Shown one piece after another: positions 1 to 9,512 of a stretch of 64,000 nt of DNA. A program made the position numbers and the translations under genes. The notes under the pieces were generated by a model. That model was not told where the DNA came from. It saw nothing but the letters and a program-made list of their open reading frames with translations, and did not search any database. Source of the DNA: Saccharopolyspora erythraea. GTDB taxonomy: Bacteria > Actinomycetota > Actinomycetes > Mycobacteriales > Pseudonocardiaceae. Position 1 is the stretch's first letter. Each line of letters begins with the position of its first letter. The stretch covers positions 6,885,411-6,949,410 of the forward strand of contig NZ_CP054839.1 in the NCBI RefSeq assembly GCF_018141105.1, in the 5' to 3' direction.

Positions 1-117
1 CGTCACGTCGGTCCCCGCGTCGGCGAGCACCTTCGCGAAGGTGGTGCCCCACGATCCCGCGCCGAGCACGGCGATCTTCGCCGGGACGCGCCCGGCCCGA
101 TCCGCCTGCTCAGGCAT
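1..117 (-). CDS. gpsA: Glycerol-3-phosphate dehydrogenase [NAD(P)+], N-terminal part
   Basis: Only the first 39 codons are present; the gene runs off the left edge. The start ATG is at 115-117. The translated piece carries the Rossmann signature GAGSWGTTFAKVLADAG, which is the GpsA NAD(P)-binding loop. The enzyme reduces dihydroxyacetone phosphate to sn-glycerol-3-phosphate for phospholipid synthesis. The start overlaps the stop of the upstream acyltransferase by 8 bases, so the two are probably translationally coupled; pairing a G3P-producing enzyme with a PlsC acyltransferase makes a phospholipid-precursor unit. Confidence 0.9.
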   Translation of the reverse strand, partial: MPEQADRAGRVPAKIAVLGAGSWGTTFAKVLADAGTDVT

Positions 118-910
118 CGCCATCTTCGCTCCGGCCGCGCTTGCGGGCCGCGGAGTAGTACTCCGCGGGCGGCTCCTCGCCGCGGATCTCGCCGAGCAGG
201 TCGCGGACCCGGTGCATCGCGACGTCGGTGACCTCGCGCAGCAGCTGGTTGTCCAGTTCCCGCCCGCGGTACGCCGACAGGTCCAGCGGCTCGCCGAGCC
301 GGACGTGGACGGTCTTGCGCGGGAACGGGCGGAACTTCTTCCGGTAGTGGTCGTAGACGTCGCGGGTGCCCCACCGCGCCACGGGCACCACCGGCACCTC
401 GTGGCCCAGCGCCAGCCGCGCGACGCCGAACTTGGGCGTCATCGGCCAGCCCTCGGGGTCCTTGGTGATGGTGCCGTCGGGGTAGATGATGAGGACCTTG
501 GACTTCTCCATCGCCTCGTGCGCCGCCCGCAGGCTCTTCTGCGCGTCGGCGGTGCCCCGGTAGACGGGGATCTGCTCGACCCCGTTCAGGACGTTGCGCA
601 GCACGGGCACTTTCCACAGCGAGCTCTTGGCGAGGAACCGCGGGATGCGCCCCGCCCGGTGCACGGTGACCGCGTCGAAGACCGGGTCCAGGTGCGAGAC
701 GTGGTTGTAGACCAGCAGGACCGGGCCTTCGGCGGGGATGTTCTCCAGGCCCGTGACCCTGGTCCGGGCCAGCAGGCCGGTCAGGGGGTAGCAGACCGAC
801 CGGGCCAGCCCCAGCCAGAACTTGCCGAGCCCGCGTGCTTTCTCGTTGGTGGCCCTCCGCCTGCGCCGGAGACTCCTCGGTTCGGTCACGCCCGACTCCT
901 TCCGCGTCAC
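110..910 (-). CDS. plsC: 1-acyl-sn-glycerol-3-phosphate acyltransferase (PlsC family)
   Basis: A 266-residue lysophospholipid acyltransferase that should transfer an acyl chain to lysophosphatidic acid at the inner membrane face. Visible motifs are the catalytic HX4D box in NHVSHLDP (H70, D75), a hydrophobic segment near residues 30-50 and a YPDGT block near 143-147 that takes the place of the usual EGT motif. The N terminus is Arg-rich. An internal GTG at 889 (eighth codon) is an alternative start. It precedes gpsA with an 8-base overlap, so the pair is read as one operon. Family assignment is secure; acyl donor and exact substrate are not visible. Confidence 0.88.
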   Translation of the reverse strand: MTRKESGVTEPRSLRRRRRATNEKARGLGKFWLGLARSVCYPLTGLLARTRVTGLENIPAEGPVLLVYNHVSHLDPVFDAVTVHRAGRIPRFLAKSSLWKVPVLRNVLNGVEQIPVYRGTADAQKSLRAAHEAMEKSKVLIIYPDGTITKDPEGWPMTPKFGVARLALGHEVPVVPVARWGTRDVYDHYRKKFRPFPRKTVHVRLGEPLDLSAYRGRELDNQLLREVTDVAMHRVRDLLGEIRGEEPPAEYYSAARKRGRSEDGDA

Positions 911-992
911 GAGCGGCTGTCAACGTACCTTCCCGGCCGGGTGAAGCTCGCACAGCGGGCGGCCCTGCCGCCCGCGCGCCGCCGGGCGGAAG

Positions 993-1631
993 ATGTCGGT
1001 CGTGACCACCGGTTCGCACCTCATCGTCCCGATCAAGCCGTTGCACCTGGCAAAGACGCGGCTGCGCGCCGCGGGGTCCGCACCAGCCGCGCATGCGGCG
1101 CTGGTCACTTCGGTGGCGTTGGACACCGTCGAGGCGGCACGCGCCGCGCGTGGTGTCGCCGAGGTCGTGGTGGTGACCTCCGACGCGCGGCTGACCGGCG
1201 AGTTCGCCGCGATGGGCGTGGAGGTCCTGCCCGACACCCCCTCGGCGGGCCTGAACGAGGCACTGCGCCACGCCGACGCGCTGCTGCGCGCGAGGGCCGC
1301 CGTGCGCCGCGTCGGCGCGCTGCAGGCCGACCTGCCCGCGCTGCGGCCGGAAGATCTCGCCGACGCGCTGGGCGCGGCCGGTGACGACCGCTCGTACTGC
1401 CCGGACCGCCAGGGCACCGGCACGACGCTGCTGCTCGCCGAACCCTGCCGCCCGCTGGAGCCCCGCTTCGGCGTCGGATCGTCGGCCGCCCACGAGCGTT
1501 CCGGCGCCAAGACGCTGCACGGCCCGTGGGACTCGCTGCGCTGCGACGTCGACACCTCCGACGACCTCCGCGCCGCGAACCGGCTCGGCCTCGGCCCCCG
1601 CACCGCCCGCCTCGTCCGAGCCCGGTGGTAA
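993..1631 (+). CDS. fbiD: Phosphoenolpyruvate/2-phospholactate guanylyltransferase
   Basis: A 212-residue CofC/FbiD-type nucleotidyltransferase of coenzyme F420 synthesis; in actinobacteria it activates phosphoenolpyruvate with GTP to the intermediate used by FbiA. The N-terminal nucleotide-binding stretch PIKPLHLAKTRL (residues 13-24), the metal-binding ADLP (112-115), DRQGTGTT (138-145) and the C-terminal DVDTSDD (185-191) are the hallmarks of the family. ATG 993 lies directly behind GCGGAAG; GTG 1002 would have a better ribosome-binding-site spacing. It is divergent from plsC and upstream of ppk, the same order as Rv2982c-Rv2983-ppk in mycobacteria. Confidence 0.88.
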   Translation: MSVVTTGSHLIVPIKPLHLAKTRLRAAGSAPAAHAALVTSVALDTVEAARAARGVAEVVVVTSDARLTGEFAAMGVEVLPDTPSAGLNEALRHADALLRARAAVRRVGALQADLPALRPEDLADALGAAGDDRSYCPDRQGTGTTLLLAEPCRPLEPRFGVGSSAAHERSGAKTLHGPWDSLRCDVDTSDDLRAANRLGLGPRTARLVRARW

Positions 1632-1723
1632 CCGTCCGGGCGGCACTGGGTGACCGACGGCGATCGCCGTGAGCCGCCCGAGGTGGTGCAGCCCTCAAAG
1701 GTCGAGCGAAGCCGCCCTGATGA

Positions 1724-4009
1724 GTGACAATGGGCGCTGTGAGTACGGACAGCAGCGATCGGGAAGCGAAGCCGCCGCGCAGGACCCGGGCGGCGACCGA
1801 AGGCAGGACGCCCACCAGCCGCCGCGCCCCCCGTTCGGCCCAGCGCGGCACCACCGCGCCGGACGTCCTGACGGGCCCCGCGACGGCCGAACCCCGCGAC
1901 TCCCGCGTACCGGCAGCCCCACCCGCGGCGACCCGCGCGGCGATCATCACCGACCTGCCCGAGGAGCGCTACCTCAACCGCGAGCTGTCCTGGCTGGACT
2001 TCAACGCCCGGGTGCTGGCGGTAGCCGAGGACTCGTCGCAGCCGGTGCTGGAGCGGGCCAAGTTCCTTGCGATCTTCGCGTCCAACCTGGACGAGTTCTA
2101 CATGGTCCGGGTGGCCGGGCTGAAGCGCCGCGAGGAGACGGGGCTCTCGGTGCGCAGCGCCGACGGCCTGACACCGCACGAGCAGCTCGCCCGGATCGCG
2201 GCCCGCAACCAGGACCTCACCGAGAAGCAGGGCCGCATCTTCCTCGACGAGCTGCTGCCCGAGCTGGCCGCCAACGGCATCCGGATCCTCGCGTGGGACA
2301 AGCTCGACGAGCCCGACCAGCAGAAGCTGAGCACCTACTTCGAGGACCACATCTTCCCGGTGCTGACTCCGCTGGCGGTCGACCCCGCCCACCCGTTCCC
2401 CTACATCTCGGGGCTCTCGCTCAACCTCGCGGTCACCGTGGCCGACCCCGACGCGGGCATCCGGCGCTTCGCCAGGGTCAAAGTTCCCGACAACGTCCCG
2501 CGGCTGATCCGGGTGGAGTCCGACCGGGAGAGTGAGCGCGCGACCTTCCTGCCGCTGGAAGAGCTCATCGCGGCGCACCTGGACAAGCTCTTCCCCGGCA
2601 TGGTCGTCACCGAGCACCACATCTTCCGGGTCACCCGCAACGCCGACCTGGAGGTCGAGGAGGACCGCGACGAGGACCTGCTGCAGGCGATGGAGCGGGA
2701 GCTCGCGCGGCGGCGCTTCGGGCCGCCGGTGCGGCTGGAAGTCACCGAGACCATGAGCGAGAACATGCTCGAGCTGCTGCTGCGGGAGCTGGAGGTCGAC
2801 CAGCACGACGTGGTGGAGGTGCCCGGGCTGCTCGACCTGTCGTGCCTGTTCCAGCTCGACAAGCTGCAGCGGCCGGACCTGAAGGAGCCACCCTTCGTCC
2901 CGGCGACCCACCCGGCCTTCGCCGAGGGGCAGACGCCCAAGAGCATCTTCTCGACGCTGCGCGAGGGCGACGTGCTGGTGCACCACCCCTACGACGCGTT
3001 CTCCACGTCGGTCCAGCGCTTCATCGAGCAGGCCGCCGCCGATCCGCACGTGCTGGCCATCAAGCAGACCCTGTACCGCACCTCCGGTGACTCGCCGATC
3101 GTCAACGCGCTCATCGACGCCGCGGAGGCCGGCAAACAGGTCGTGGCGCTGGTGGAGCTCAAGGCCCGCTTCGACGAGCAGGCCAACATCCAGTGGGCGC
3201 GGACCCTGGAGCGCTCGGGCGTGCACGTGGTCTACGGGCTCGTGGGGCTCAAGACGCACTGCAAGACCGCGCTCGTGGTGCGGCAGGAGGGTTCCACCAT
3301 CCGCCGCTACTGCCACCTCGGCACCGGCAACTACAACCCCAAGACGGCCCGCATCTACGAGGACCTGGGGCTGCTGACCGCGTCCGCCGAGATCGGCGCC
3401 GACCTCACCGACCTGTTCAACGTCCTCACCGGCTACGCCCGCCACGGCGAGTACCGGCGGATCCTGGTGTCGCCGCAGGGCATCCGCAACGGCATCAAGA
3501 AGCGCATCGAGGCCGAGGCGGCGCTGGCCGCCCAGGGCCTGCCGTGCGGGATCCGGATGAAGGTCAACTCGCTGGTCGACGAGCAGATCATCGACGCCAT
3601 CTACCGCGCGTCGCTGGCCGGCGTGCCCGTCAGCATCGTGGTGCGCGGGATCTGCGCGCTCAAGGCGGGCGTGCCGGGGCTGAGCGAGAACATCGAGGTG
3701 CGCTCGATCCTCGGGCGCTTCCTGGAGCACTCGAGGGTCTTCCACTTCGTCGGCATCGACGAGCACTGGATCGGCAGCGCCGACATGATGCACCGCAACC
3801 TCGACCGCCGGATCGAGACCCAGGTGCGGGTCACCGATCCCAAGCTCACCGCCCAGCTCGACGGCATGATGGACTCCGCGCTGAACCCCGACACCCGCTG
3901 CTGGGTCCTCAACGCCAAGGGCGACTGGGAGGCGTCGCCGCGCAGCGGCGAGCGGGTCAAGGACCACCAGGACGAGATGCTGCGCCAGCACGGCGCGAAG
4001 GTGTCCTGA
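1724..4009 (+). CDS. ppk: Polyphosphate kinase 1
   Basis: A 761-residue PPK1 that reversibly makes polyphosphate from ATP. After a variable Arg/Pro-rich N-terminal tail of about 75 residues, the conserved start [18 protein letters not shown] is clear. The phosphorylated histidine lies in [20 protein letters not shown] (about residue 531) and the second active-site His in [10 protein letters not shown] (about 669). Length fits the family plus tail. The start is uncertain because GTG 1724, ATG 1730 and GTG 1739 are all in frame and none has a strong Shine-Dalgarno sequence. The downstream mutT1 begins two bases after the stop, so the two are co-transcribed. Confidence 0.95.
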   Translation: MTMGAVSTDSSDREAKPPRRTRAATEGRTPTSRRAPRSAQRGTTAPDVLTGPATAEPRDSRVPAAPPAATRAAIITDLPEERYLNRELSWLDFNARVLAVAEDSSQPVLERAKFLAIFASNLDEFYMVRVAGLKRREETGLSVRSADGLTPHEQLARIAARNQDLTEKQGRIFLDELLPELAANGIRILAWDKLDEPDQQKLSTYFEDHIFPVLTPLAVDPAHPFPYISGLSLNLAVTVADPDAGIRRFARVKVPDNVPRLIRVESDRESERATFLPLEELIAAHLDKLFPGMVVTEHHIFRVTRNADLEVEEDRDEDLLQAMERELARRRFGPPVRLEVTETMSENMLELLLRELEVDQHDVVEVPGLLDLSCLFQLDKLQRPDLKEPPFVPATHPAFAEGQTPKSIFSTLREGDVLVHHPYDAFSTSVQRFIEQAAADPHVLAIKQTLYRTSGDSPIVNALIDAAEAGKQVVALVELKARFDEQANIQWARTLERSGVHVVYGLVGLKTHCKTALVVRQEGSTIRRYCHLGTGNYNPKTARIYEDLGLLTASAEIGADLTDLFNVLTGYARHGEYRRILVSPQGIRNGIKKRIEAEAALAAQGLPCGIRMKVNSLVDEQIIDAIYRASLAGVPVSIVVRGICALKAGVPGLSENIEVRSILGRFLEHSRVFHFVGIDEHWIGSADMMHRNLDRRIETQVRVTDPKLTAQLDGMMDSALNPDTRCWVLNAKGDWEASPRSGERVKDHQDEMLRQHGAKVS

Positions 4010-4011
4010 CG

Positions 4012-4998
4012 ATGGGGGCCATCCAGAACCAGCCGGTATTCGAGGAAGTCGAACCCGGACCGGCCGTGGCAGCGGTCGTCCGCGCGGCGGGCGCGGTGCT
4101 GTGGCGTCCCGGCCCGGACGGCGGGATCGAGGTCGCCGTCGTGCACCGGCCCCGCTACGACGACTGGTCGCTGCCGAAGGGCAAGCTGGATCCGGGCGAG
4201 CTCGCCGCGCACGCGGCGGTGCGGGAGGTCGAGGAGGAAACCGGCTTTCCGTGCGTGCTCTCGCGGTTGCTGACGCGCGTGAGCTATCCGGTGCCCGCCC
4301 GCGATGGCGGGAAGGACGAGAAGGTCGTCGACTACTTCGCCGCCCGCGCGGGAAAGGGCCGATTCACGCCCAACAGTGAAGTCGACGAACTGCGGTGGAC
4401 GAGCACCGAATGCGCGCGGCGACTGGTCACTTATCCACACGACGCGCGCGTGCTCGACGCATTCGACGCTCTGCCGCCGGATGCGCCGACCGTGCTTCTG
4501 GTGCGCCACGCCAAAGCGGGAAAGCGCTCGGAGTGGACCGGTGACGACGTGCTCCGCCCGCTCACCGAACCCGGTATCCGCCAGCGCGACGCATTGCATT
4601 CGCTGTTGCGGTTGTTCGGCCCGGAACGCGTTCATTCGGCGCCTCGAACCCGCTGCGAGCAGACTCTGGAGCCGCTCGCGGCGGAGCTGGACGTGGTGGT
4701 GGAATCGGAGCCCCTCCTGTCCGAAGAGGGCTACGTGGCCGATCCCGAGGCCGGTCTGCGGCGCCTGCTGCGGATCGCCGCCCGGCCGGGCATGACGGTG
4801 GTGTGCAGCCAGGGCGGGGTGATTCCGGACCTGGTGAGCCGGCTGGCCGACCGGGGCGGGCTCTCCCTCGGCGAGGTGCACAGCCGCAAGGGCAGCGTGT
4901 GGACGCTGGCGTTCCGGAGCATCCACGACGGGTCGGACGGCACGGGACCGAACCTGCGCCTGGCGGCGGCCGACTACCTGGACGACCCGGTCACCTGA
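4012..4998 (+). CDS. mutT1: MutT1-type NUDIX hydrolase fused to a histidine phosphatase
   Basis: A 328-residue two-domain protein. Residues 20-150 are a NUDIX hydrolase with an intact box, GKLDPGELAAHAAV followed by REVEEETGF (57-79). Residues 160-320 are a histidine phosphatase domain whose catalytic motif is VRHAKAG (RHA at 165-167). This is the architecture of mycobacterial MutT1, which clears 8-oxo-dGTP and diadenosine polyphosphates and sits next to ppk there too. ATG 4012 follows the ppk TGA by two bases. The link with ppk is nucleotide phosphate metabolism; sanitising oxidised nucleotides is inferred from the family. Confidence 0.92.
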   Translation: MGAIQNQPVFEEVEPGPAVAAVVRAAGAVLWRPGPDGGIEVAVVHRPRYDDWSLPKGKLDPGELAAHAAVREVEEETGFPCVLSRLLTRVSYPVPARDGGKDEKVVDYFAARAGKGRFTPNSEVDELRWTSTECARRLVTYPHDARVLDAFDALPPDAPTVLLVRHAKAGKRSEWTGDDVLRPLTEPGIRQRDALHSLLRLFGPERVHSAPRTRCEQTLEPLAAELDVVVESEPLLSEEGYVADPEAGLRRLLRIAARPGMTVVCSQGGVIPDLVSRLADRGGLSLGEVHSRKGSVWTLAFRSIHDGSDGTGPNLRLAAADYLDDPVT

Positions 4999-5005
4999 CG
5001 CGCGA

Positions 5006-5025
5006 GGCGGGCCTTGCGGCCCGCC
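5006..5025 (+). terminator. Short perfect hairpin after mutT1
   Basis: An 8-bp perfect inverted repeat (GGCGGGCC / GGCCCGCC) with a TTGC loop begins seven bases after the mutT1 stop. No T-tract follows, so it is a GC-type terminator or an RNA 3'-end stabiliser. Confidence 0.5.
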
Positions 5026-5046
5026 CGCACCGCCCCGAACGCCGTA

Positions 5047-5090
5047 AACGGGCGGCGTCCTACCCGCGTGGGGTCAGGACGCCACCCGTT
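5047..5090 (-). terminator. Terminator hairpin of hupB
   Basis: The arms 5047-5061 and 5076-5090 pair over 15 positions with one mismatch, which becomes a G-U pair when read on the minus strand. The hairpin lies 36 bases past the hupB stop, so it most likely ends hupB transcription and may also stop read-through from mutT1. Confidence 0.65.
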
Positions 5091-5126
5091 CAGGCCCGAG
5101 AATCGACTCGCCTGGGAAGCGAGTTC

Positions 5127-5774
5127 TCACTTCTTGGTGGTCTTGCGCGTCGTGGTCGCCTTGCGGGTCGCCGGACGCGTCGTCTTGGCGGTCGTCGACT
5201 TGGCCGTGCTCTTGGCCGCGGTCTTCGGGGCCGCCTTGGCGGTGGTCGCCTTCTTCGGCGCCGCCTTGGAGGCGGTCGACCTGCTGGTGGTGGCGGCCTT
5301 GGTGGTGGTCCGCGCCTTGGTCGTGCCGGCCTTGGCGGTGGTCGACTTGGTGGCGCGGGTGCCCGCCGTCTTGGTGGCGGCGGACTTCGGCGCGGCGGCA
5401 CGGGTCGTGGAGGTCTTGGCGGCGGCGGCCCGCGTGCCAGCGGCCTTGGTGGTCGAGGCACGGGTGCCCGACTTGGCCGCGGTGGCGCGCGGCAGTTTCC
5501 GGGTGCCGCCGATGACTTCCTTGAACTGGGTGCCTGCGCGGAAGGCGGGGACGTTGGTCTTCTTCACCTTGACGGCCTCGCCGGTGCGCGGGTTGCGAGC
5601 GGTGCGAGCGGCGCGGGCGCGCTTCTCGAAAACACCGAAGCCGGTGATGTTGACCTTTTCGCCCTTGTTGACCTGGCGGACGATGATGTCCACCACGTCC
5701 TCCACCGCCTTGCTCGCGGTCTTCTTGTCTCCGAGGCGTTCCGCCAGAGCCTCAATGAGTTGGGCCTTGTTCAC
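5127..5774 (-). CDS. hupB: Nucleoid protein HU with long basic tail
   Basis: A 215-residue HU. Residues 1-90 form the dimerising DNA-bending domain, with the beta-arm signature [20 protein letters not shown] around residues 59-78. Residues 95-215 are a low-complexity tail of Lys, Ala, Thr and Ser resembling eukaryotic linker histone, as in mycobacterial HupB. The GTG start at 5774 is chosen because GGGAGG lies eight bases upstream and the protein then begins with the conserved [14 protein letters not shown]. It compacts the chromosome and probably controls gene access. It is a single-gene unit with its own terminator. Tail repeats should be variable between strains. Confidence 0.95.
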   Translation of the reverse strand: MNKAQLIEALAERLGDKKTASKAVEDVVDIIVRQVNKGEKVNITGFGVFEKRARAARTARNPRTGEAVKVKKTNVPAFRAGTQFKEVIGGTRKLPRATAAKSGTRASTTKAAGTRAAAAKTSTTRAAAPKSAATKTAGTRATKSTTAKAGTTKARTTTKAATTSRSTASKAAPKKATTAKAAPKTAAKSTAKSTTAKTTRPATRKATTTRKTTKK

Positions 5775-6003
5775 TTCAGTCCCTCCCAGGACAACAACGG
5801 CCCCGTCGGGCCGACTCATGCCCACGGTAAAGCCCCGAACAAACAAATGCCATTCGCCACGCCCCATTTTTTCGTTGGCGCATGGGCAATCGTGTCTGTC
5901 CGGAGCGGTCCCCGTGCCTGGCCGGAGGACTGTTCTGTTGAGTTCCCGGTGGCGCGTTTTTCCTTTCACGAGGGGAAAAACGCGCCCCGGAGAGGCCCTC
6001 TGG

Positions 6004-6606
6004 TCAGCCCGCGCGGGCGGGCAGGGTGGCCGGTTTGAAGCTCGGCCGGGTCTTCTCAAAAGTGTCGATCGTCTCGGCCTGCCGGAGGGTCAGACCGATG
6101 TCGTCGAGACCTTCCAGCAACCGCCAGCGGGTGTAGTCGTCGATCTCGAAGGGCACCGTGAGGTCCTTGGCGTGCACCGTCCGGGCCTCCAGGTCGACGG
6201 TCACCGCGGTGCCCGGCTCGGTCTCCAGCAGCTTCCAGAGCAGTTCCACATCGGACTGCTCGCAGCGGGCCGCCAGCAGCCCCTGCTTGCCGGAGTTGCC
6301 GTGGAAGATGTCGGCGAAGCGGGAGGAGATGACCACCCGGAAGCCGTAGTCCTTCAGCGCCCAGACGGCGTGCTCCCGGGAGGAGCCGGTGCCGAAGTCG
6401 GGCCCGGCGACCAGAACGCTGCCGTTGCGGAAGTCCGGGTTGTTGAGCACGAAGTCCTCGTCCGCCCGCCAGGCGGCGAACAGGGCGTCCTCGAACCCGG
6501 TCCGGGAGACCCGCTTGAGGTAGACCGCCGGGATGATCTGGTCGGTGTCCACGTTGGACCGGCGCAGGGGCACGCCGACCCCGGTGTGCGTCTTGAACGG
6601 TTCCAT
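6004..6606 (-). CDS. leuD: 3-isopropylmalate dehydratase small subunit
   Basis: A 200-residue LeuD, the swivelling small subunit that combines with LeuC to isomerise 2-isopropylmalate to 3-isopropylmalate in leucine synthesis. It shows [20 protein letters not shown] near the N terminus and the substrate-loop block [17 protein letters not shown] in the middle. Length is typical. AGGAG stands upstream of ATG 6606. It is 28 bases downstream of leuC in the same operon, so the two subunits are produced together under the control acting before leuC. Confidence 0.96.
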   Translation of the reverse strand: MEPFKTHTGVGVPLRRSNVDTDQIIPAVYLKRVSRTGFEDALFAAWRADEDFVLNNPDFRNGSVLVAGPDFGTGSSREHAVWALKDYGFRVVISSRFADIFHGNSGKQGLLAARCEQSDVELLWKLLETEPGTAVTVDLEARTVHAKDLTVPFEIDDYTRWRLLEGLDDIGLTLRQAETIDTFEKTRPSFKPATLPARAG

Positions 6607-6634
6607 CGTCGCTGCTCCTGGTGGGTAGGGGTGG

Positions 6635-8038
6635 TCAGTCGAGGTCTTCGGGCGAGGAGAGGGTGCCGCGCACCGCGGTCGCGGCGGCCACCAGCGGCGA
6701 GACCAGGTGGGTGCGGCCGCCCTTTCCTTGCCTGCCCTCGAAGTTGCGGTTGGAGGTCGAGGCGCTGCGCTCCCCCGGGGTGAGCTGGTCGGGGTTCATG
6801 CCCAGGCACATCGAACAACCGGCCGAACGCCATTCCGCCCCGGCGGCGGTGAAAACCTCGTTGAGCCCCTCGGCCTCGGCCTGCTTGCGGACCTTCATCG
6901 AGCCCGGCACGACCAGCATGCGCACGTCCGAAGCCACCTTGCGGCCCTTCAGAACGTCCGCTGCGGCCCGAAGATCTTCGATCCGGCCGTTGGTGCAGGA
7001 CCCGAGGAACACCGTGTCCACGGCCACCTCGCGCAGCGGAGTGCCCGCTTCCAGGCCCATGTAGTCCAACGCCTTCTCGGTCGCGAAGCGCTCGCTCTCG
7101 TCGGCGATGGCGGCGGGATCCGGGACCCGCTCGCCCAGCGGCAGGCCCTGACCGGGATTGGTGCCCCACGTGACGAACGGGGTCAGCTCGTCCGCGTCGA
7201 GGGTGACCTCGGCGTCGAACTCGGCGCCCTCGTCGGTGCGCAGCGTCTTCCAGTACTCGACCGCGGCGTCCCACTCCGCGCCCTCCGGGGCGTGCGGACG
7301 GCCCTGCAGGTAGGCGAAAGTGGTCTCGTCGGGGGCGATCATGCCGGCCCGCGCGCCCGCCTCGATCGACATGTTGCACATCGTCATGCGGGCTTCCATC
7401 GACATCTTCTCGACGGCGCTGCCCCGGTACTCCAGCACGTAGCCCTGCCCGCCGCCGGTGCCGATCTTGGCGATGACGGCCAGGATCACGTCCTTGCTCG
7501 TGACCCCCGGGCGCAGCGTGCCCTCGATGTTGATGGCCATGGTCTTGAAGGGACGCAACGGAAGCGTCTGGGTCGCCAGCACGTGCTCGACCTCGGAGGT
7601 GCCGATGCCGAAGGCCAGCGCGCCGAACGCGCCGTGGGTCGAGGTGTGGCTGTCGCCGCAGACGACAGTCGTGCCGGGCTGGGTGAGGCCGAGCTGGGGC
7701 CCCACCACGTGCACGATGCCCTGCTCGGCGTCGCCCATCGGGTGCAGGCGGATGCCGAACTCCTCGCAGTTGCGCCGCAGGGTGTCGACCTGGGTCCGCG
7801 AAACCGGGTCCGCGATCGGCAGGTCGATGCCCGTGGTGGGCACGTTGTGGTCCTCGGTGGCCAGCGTCAGGTCGGGACGGCGCACCGGCCGCCCCGCCAG
7901 GCGCAGCCCCTCGAATGCCTGCGGGCTGGTGACCTCGTGCACGAGGTGGAGGTCGATGTAGAGCAGGTCGGGCTCGTAGCCCTCGCCGCGGCGCACGATG
8001 TGCGCTTCCCAGACCTTCTCCGCGAGCGTCTTGCCCAT
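6635..8038 (-). CDS. leuC: 3-isopropylmalate dehydratase large subunit
   Basis: A 467-residue aconitase-family enzyme carrying the [4Fe-4S] cluster. The three cluster cysteines are visible in [12 protein letters not shown] (C348) and [12 protein letters not shown] (C408 and C411). ATG 8038 is preferred because GGAGGAG precedes it and the protein then starts [15 protein letters not shown] like its relatives; an upstream in-frame start at 8086 would add 16 non-conserved residues. It is the first gene of leuCD and diverges from an IclR-type regulator, with two inverted repeats between them. Confidence 0.96.
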   Translation of the reverse strand: MGKTLAEKVWEAHIVRRGEGYEPDLLYIDLHLVHEVTSPQAFEGLRLAGRPVRRPDLTLATEDHNVPTTGIDLPIADPVSRTQVDTLRRNCEEFGIRLHPMGDAEQGIVHVVGPQLGLTQPGTTVVCGDSHTSTHGAFGALAFGIGTSEVEHVLATQTLPLRPFKTMAINIEGTLRPGVTSKDVILAVIAKIGTGGGQGYVLEYRGSAVEKMSMEARMTMCNMSIEAGARAGMIAPDETTFAYLQGRPHAPEGAEWDAAVEYWKTLRTDEGAEFDAEVTLDADELTPFVTWGTNPGQGLPLGERVPDPAAIADESERFATEKALDYMGLEAGTPLREVAVDTVFLGSCTNGRIEDLRAAADVLKGRKVASDVRMLVVPGSMKVRKQAEAEGLNEVFTAAGAEWRSAGCSMCLGMNPDQLTPGERSASTSNRNFEGRQGKGGRTHLVSPLVAAATAVRGTLSSPEDLD

Positions 8039-8060
8039 CGCTCCTCCGCGTCGAGCAGTG

Positions 8061-8098
8061 GTGACCCCGCCGGGGTCACATCCCATGAAGTGGACTTC
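8061..8098. promoter_or_regulatory. Two inverted repeats in the leuC/IclR divergent region
   Basis: Site 1 at 8061-8079 is a perfect 19-bp inverted repeat (GTGACCCCG, one central base, CGGGGTCAC), 23 bases upstream of leuC. Site 2 at 8087-8098 is GAAGT-GG-ACTTC. Both lie where an operator for the IclR-type regulator is expected. Which one is bound cannot be told; site 1 could also act as an RNA hairpin in the leuC leader. Confidence 0.5.
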
Positions 8099-8120
8099 CC
8101 AGATGACGAGAAGTTAGTAT
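8091..8120 (+). promoter_or_regulatory. Candidate promoter giving a leaderless regulator mRNA
   Basis: TGGACT at 8091-8096 and TAGTAT at 8115-8120 are 18 bases apart. The -10 hexamer ends six bases before the GTG at 8127, which places the transcription start at the start codon. The -35 box overlaps inverted repeat site 2, which suits autoregulation. Confidence 0.45.
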
Positions 8121-8126
8121 CGGTAC

Positions 8127-8828
8127 GTGGGACAGCATAGCGGTATCGGAGTACTGGACAAGGCGGTGGCCGTCATGCAGGCCGTCGCCAGCGAACCGTG
8201 CGGCCTCGCCGAGCTGTGCAGCCGGACCGGGCTGCCCAGAGCGACCGCGCACCGGCTGGCCGTGGGCCTGGAGGTGCACCGCCTGCTGCGGCGCGGCTCC
8301 GACGGCCGCTGGCGGCCGGGCGCCGCGCTGGCCGAGCTGGCCGGCGGGGCGGTCGACCCGCTGCTGGAGGCGGCCGCCCAGGTGCTGCCCAAACTGCGGG
8401 ACGTCACCGGGGAGAGCGTGCAGCTCTACCGCCGGGACGGGATGCAGCGGCTGTGCATCGCGGCGGCGGAGCCGCCGAGCGGCCTGCGCGACACGGTGCC
8501 GGTCGGCAGCGCGCTGCCGATGGCCGCGGGTTCCGGTGCCAAGGTGCTCGCCGCGTGGGCCGACCCGGCGACGCAGCGGGCCGTGCTGGCCGAGGCGGTC
8601 TTCGGCGAGCGGACCCTGATGGAGGTCAAGCGCCGCGGCTGGGCCCAGAGCGTCGCCGAGCGCGAGTCCGGGGTGGCGAGCGTGTCGGCGCCGGTCCGGG
8701 ACTCCGGCGGCAGCGTGGTGGCGGCCATATCGGTGTCCGGGCCGATCGACCGGATGGGGCGTCGCCCGGGCGCCCGCTGGGCGGCGGACCTGCTGGCGGC
8801 CGCGGACGGCCTGCAGAACCGCCTCTGA
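8127..8828 (+). CDS. ndgR: IclR-family regulator of leucine/amino-acid genes
   Basis: A 233-residue IclR-type regulator: an N-terminal winged helix-turn-helix (residues 5-60, with LAELCSRTGLPRATAHRLAV as the recognition region) and a C-terminal ligand-binding domain. It is divergent from leuCD, exactly as NdgR in Streptomyces, LtbR in Corynebacterium and Rv2989 in M. tuberculosis. Members of this group control leuCD and other amino-acid genes. GTG 8127 has no Shine-Dalgarno sequence but sits just behind a TANNNT -10 box, consistent with a leaderless transcript. The symbol is by position and family; activation versus repression is not visible. Confidence 0.85.
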   Translation: MGQHSGIGVLDKAVAVMQAVASEPCGLAELCSRTGLPRATAHRLAVGLEVHRLLRRGSDGRWRPGAALAELAGGAVDPLLEAAAQVLPKLRDVTGESVQLYRRDGMQRLCIAAAEPPSGLRDTVPVGSALPMAAGSGAKVLAAWADPATQRAVLAEAVFGERTLMEVKRRGWAQSVAERESGVASVSAPVRDSGGSVVAAISVSGPIDRMGRRPGARWAADLLAAADGLQNRL

Positions 8829-9019
8829 GGCGCCGCGAACGGGTCGTGGCGGCTTCTTGCCCTCGCCCCACGACCCGACGCGGCGGAGAACGTCTCAGCC
8901 GCCGAGAGCGGCCCGCTCTGCCAGCCGGCCGAAGCAGTGCCAGCACGGTGACGCCAGTTCCTGCCGCCCCACCCACAGCGCACACCCTCCGACGCCAGGA
9001 CCGACGTCCAGGCAAGCAA

Positions 9020-9064
9020 AAGCGGCGGGGCCGGTATGTCCTCGACACACCGGCCCCGCCGCTT
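9020..9064 (-). terminator. Terminator of the distal tRNA-Glu gene
   Basis: Arms 9020-9035 and 9049-9064 form a perfect 16-bp stem, seven bases past the tRNA 3' end, followed on the minus strand by TTTGCTTG. This is a strong intrinsic terminator. Confidence 0.8.
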
Positions 9065-9070
9065 CTTCCG

Positions 9071-9143
9071 TAGTCCCGACGGGATTTGAACCCGCGCTAC
9101 CGCCTTGAGAGGGCGGCGTCCTAGGCCGCTAGACGACGGGACC
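9071..9143 (-). tRNA. gluT: tRNA-Glu (anticodon CTC), copy 2
   Basis: The minus strand folds into a cloverleaf of 73 nt. The acceptor stem pairs GGTCCCG with CGGGACT, the anticodon stem is CCGCC/GGCGG and the loop CTCTCAA contains the Glu anticodon CTC. The T loop GGTTCAAATC is standard. The 3' CCA is not encoded. The sequence is identical to the copy at 9972-10044. Confidence 0.95.
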
Positions 9144-9512
9144 GCGCTACGGGTAAAAGACTACAACACCCTTTCACGTCCCTCGCACACCCCCCTCCCC
9201 CAAGCCATCACCGCAGGCAGAAGGCCATACACGCCCCAAGCACCACCCCAAACCCGCCGAAGCCACGCCCTGGACGCCCGGTGTAGCAACGCCCACACCC
9301 ACACGGCGGCATCGGCATTCCAACCGAAAGCGCGCCCACAACCCCAAGCACGCTCACCGCACTCAGCCATTGGATCGCCGCTGGACGGATGCCACCGCTG
9401 CCCCCATTGCACGACCACGATCGGACGACTCGCGCCCTTATATCCGAGCCGAACCGCACTCAAGCAGAGCAATAGACGGCCCCAATACCCACCAGCGAAG
9501 CAAAGACCCGCC

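Noticed and set aside
920-3991. A 1023-codon open frame on the minus strand opposite fbiD and ppk
   Set aside because: It mirrors the strongly coding + strand; long antisense frames are expected in DNA with GC-rich third positions, and its translation has no recognisable domain.
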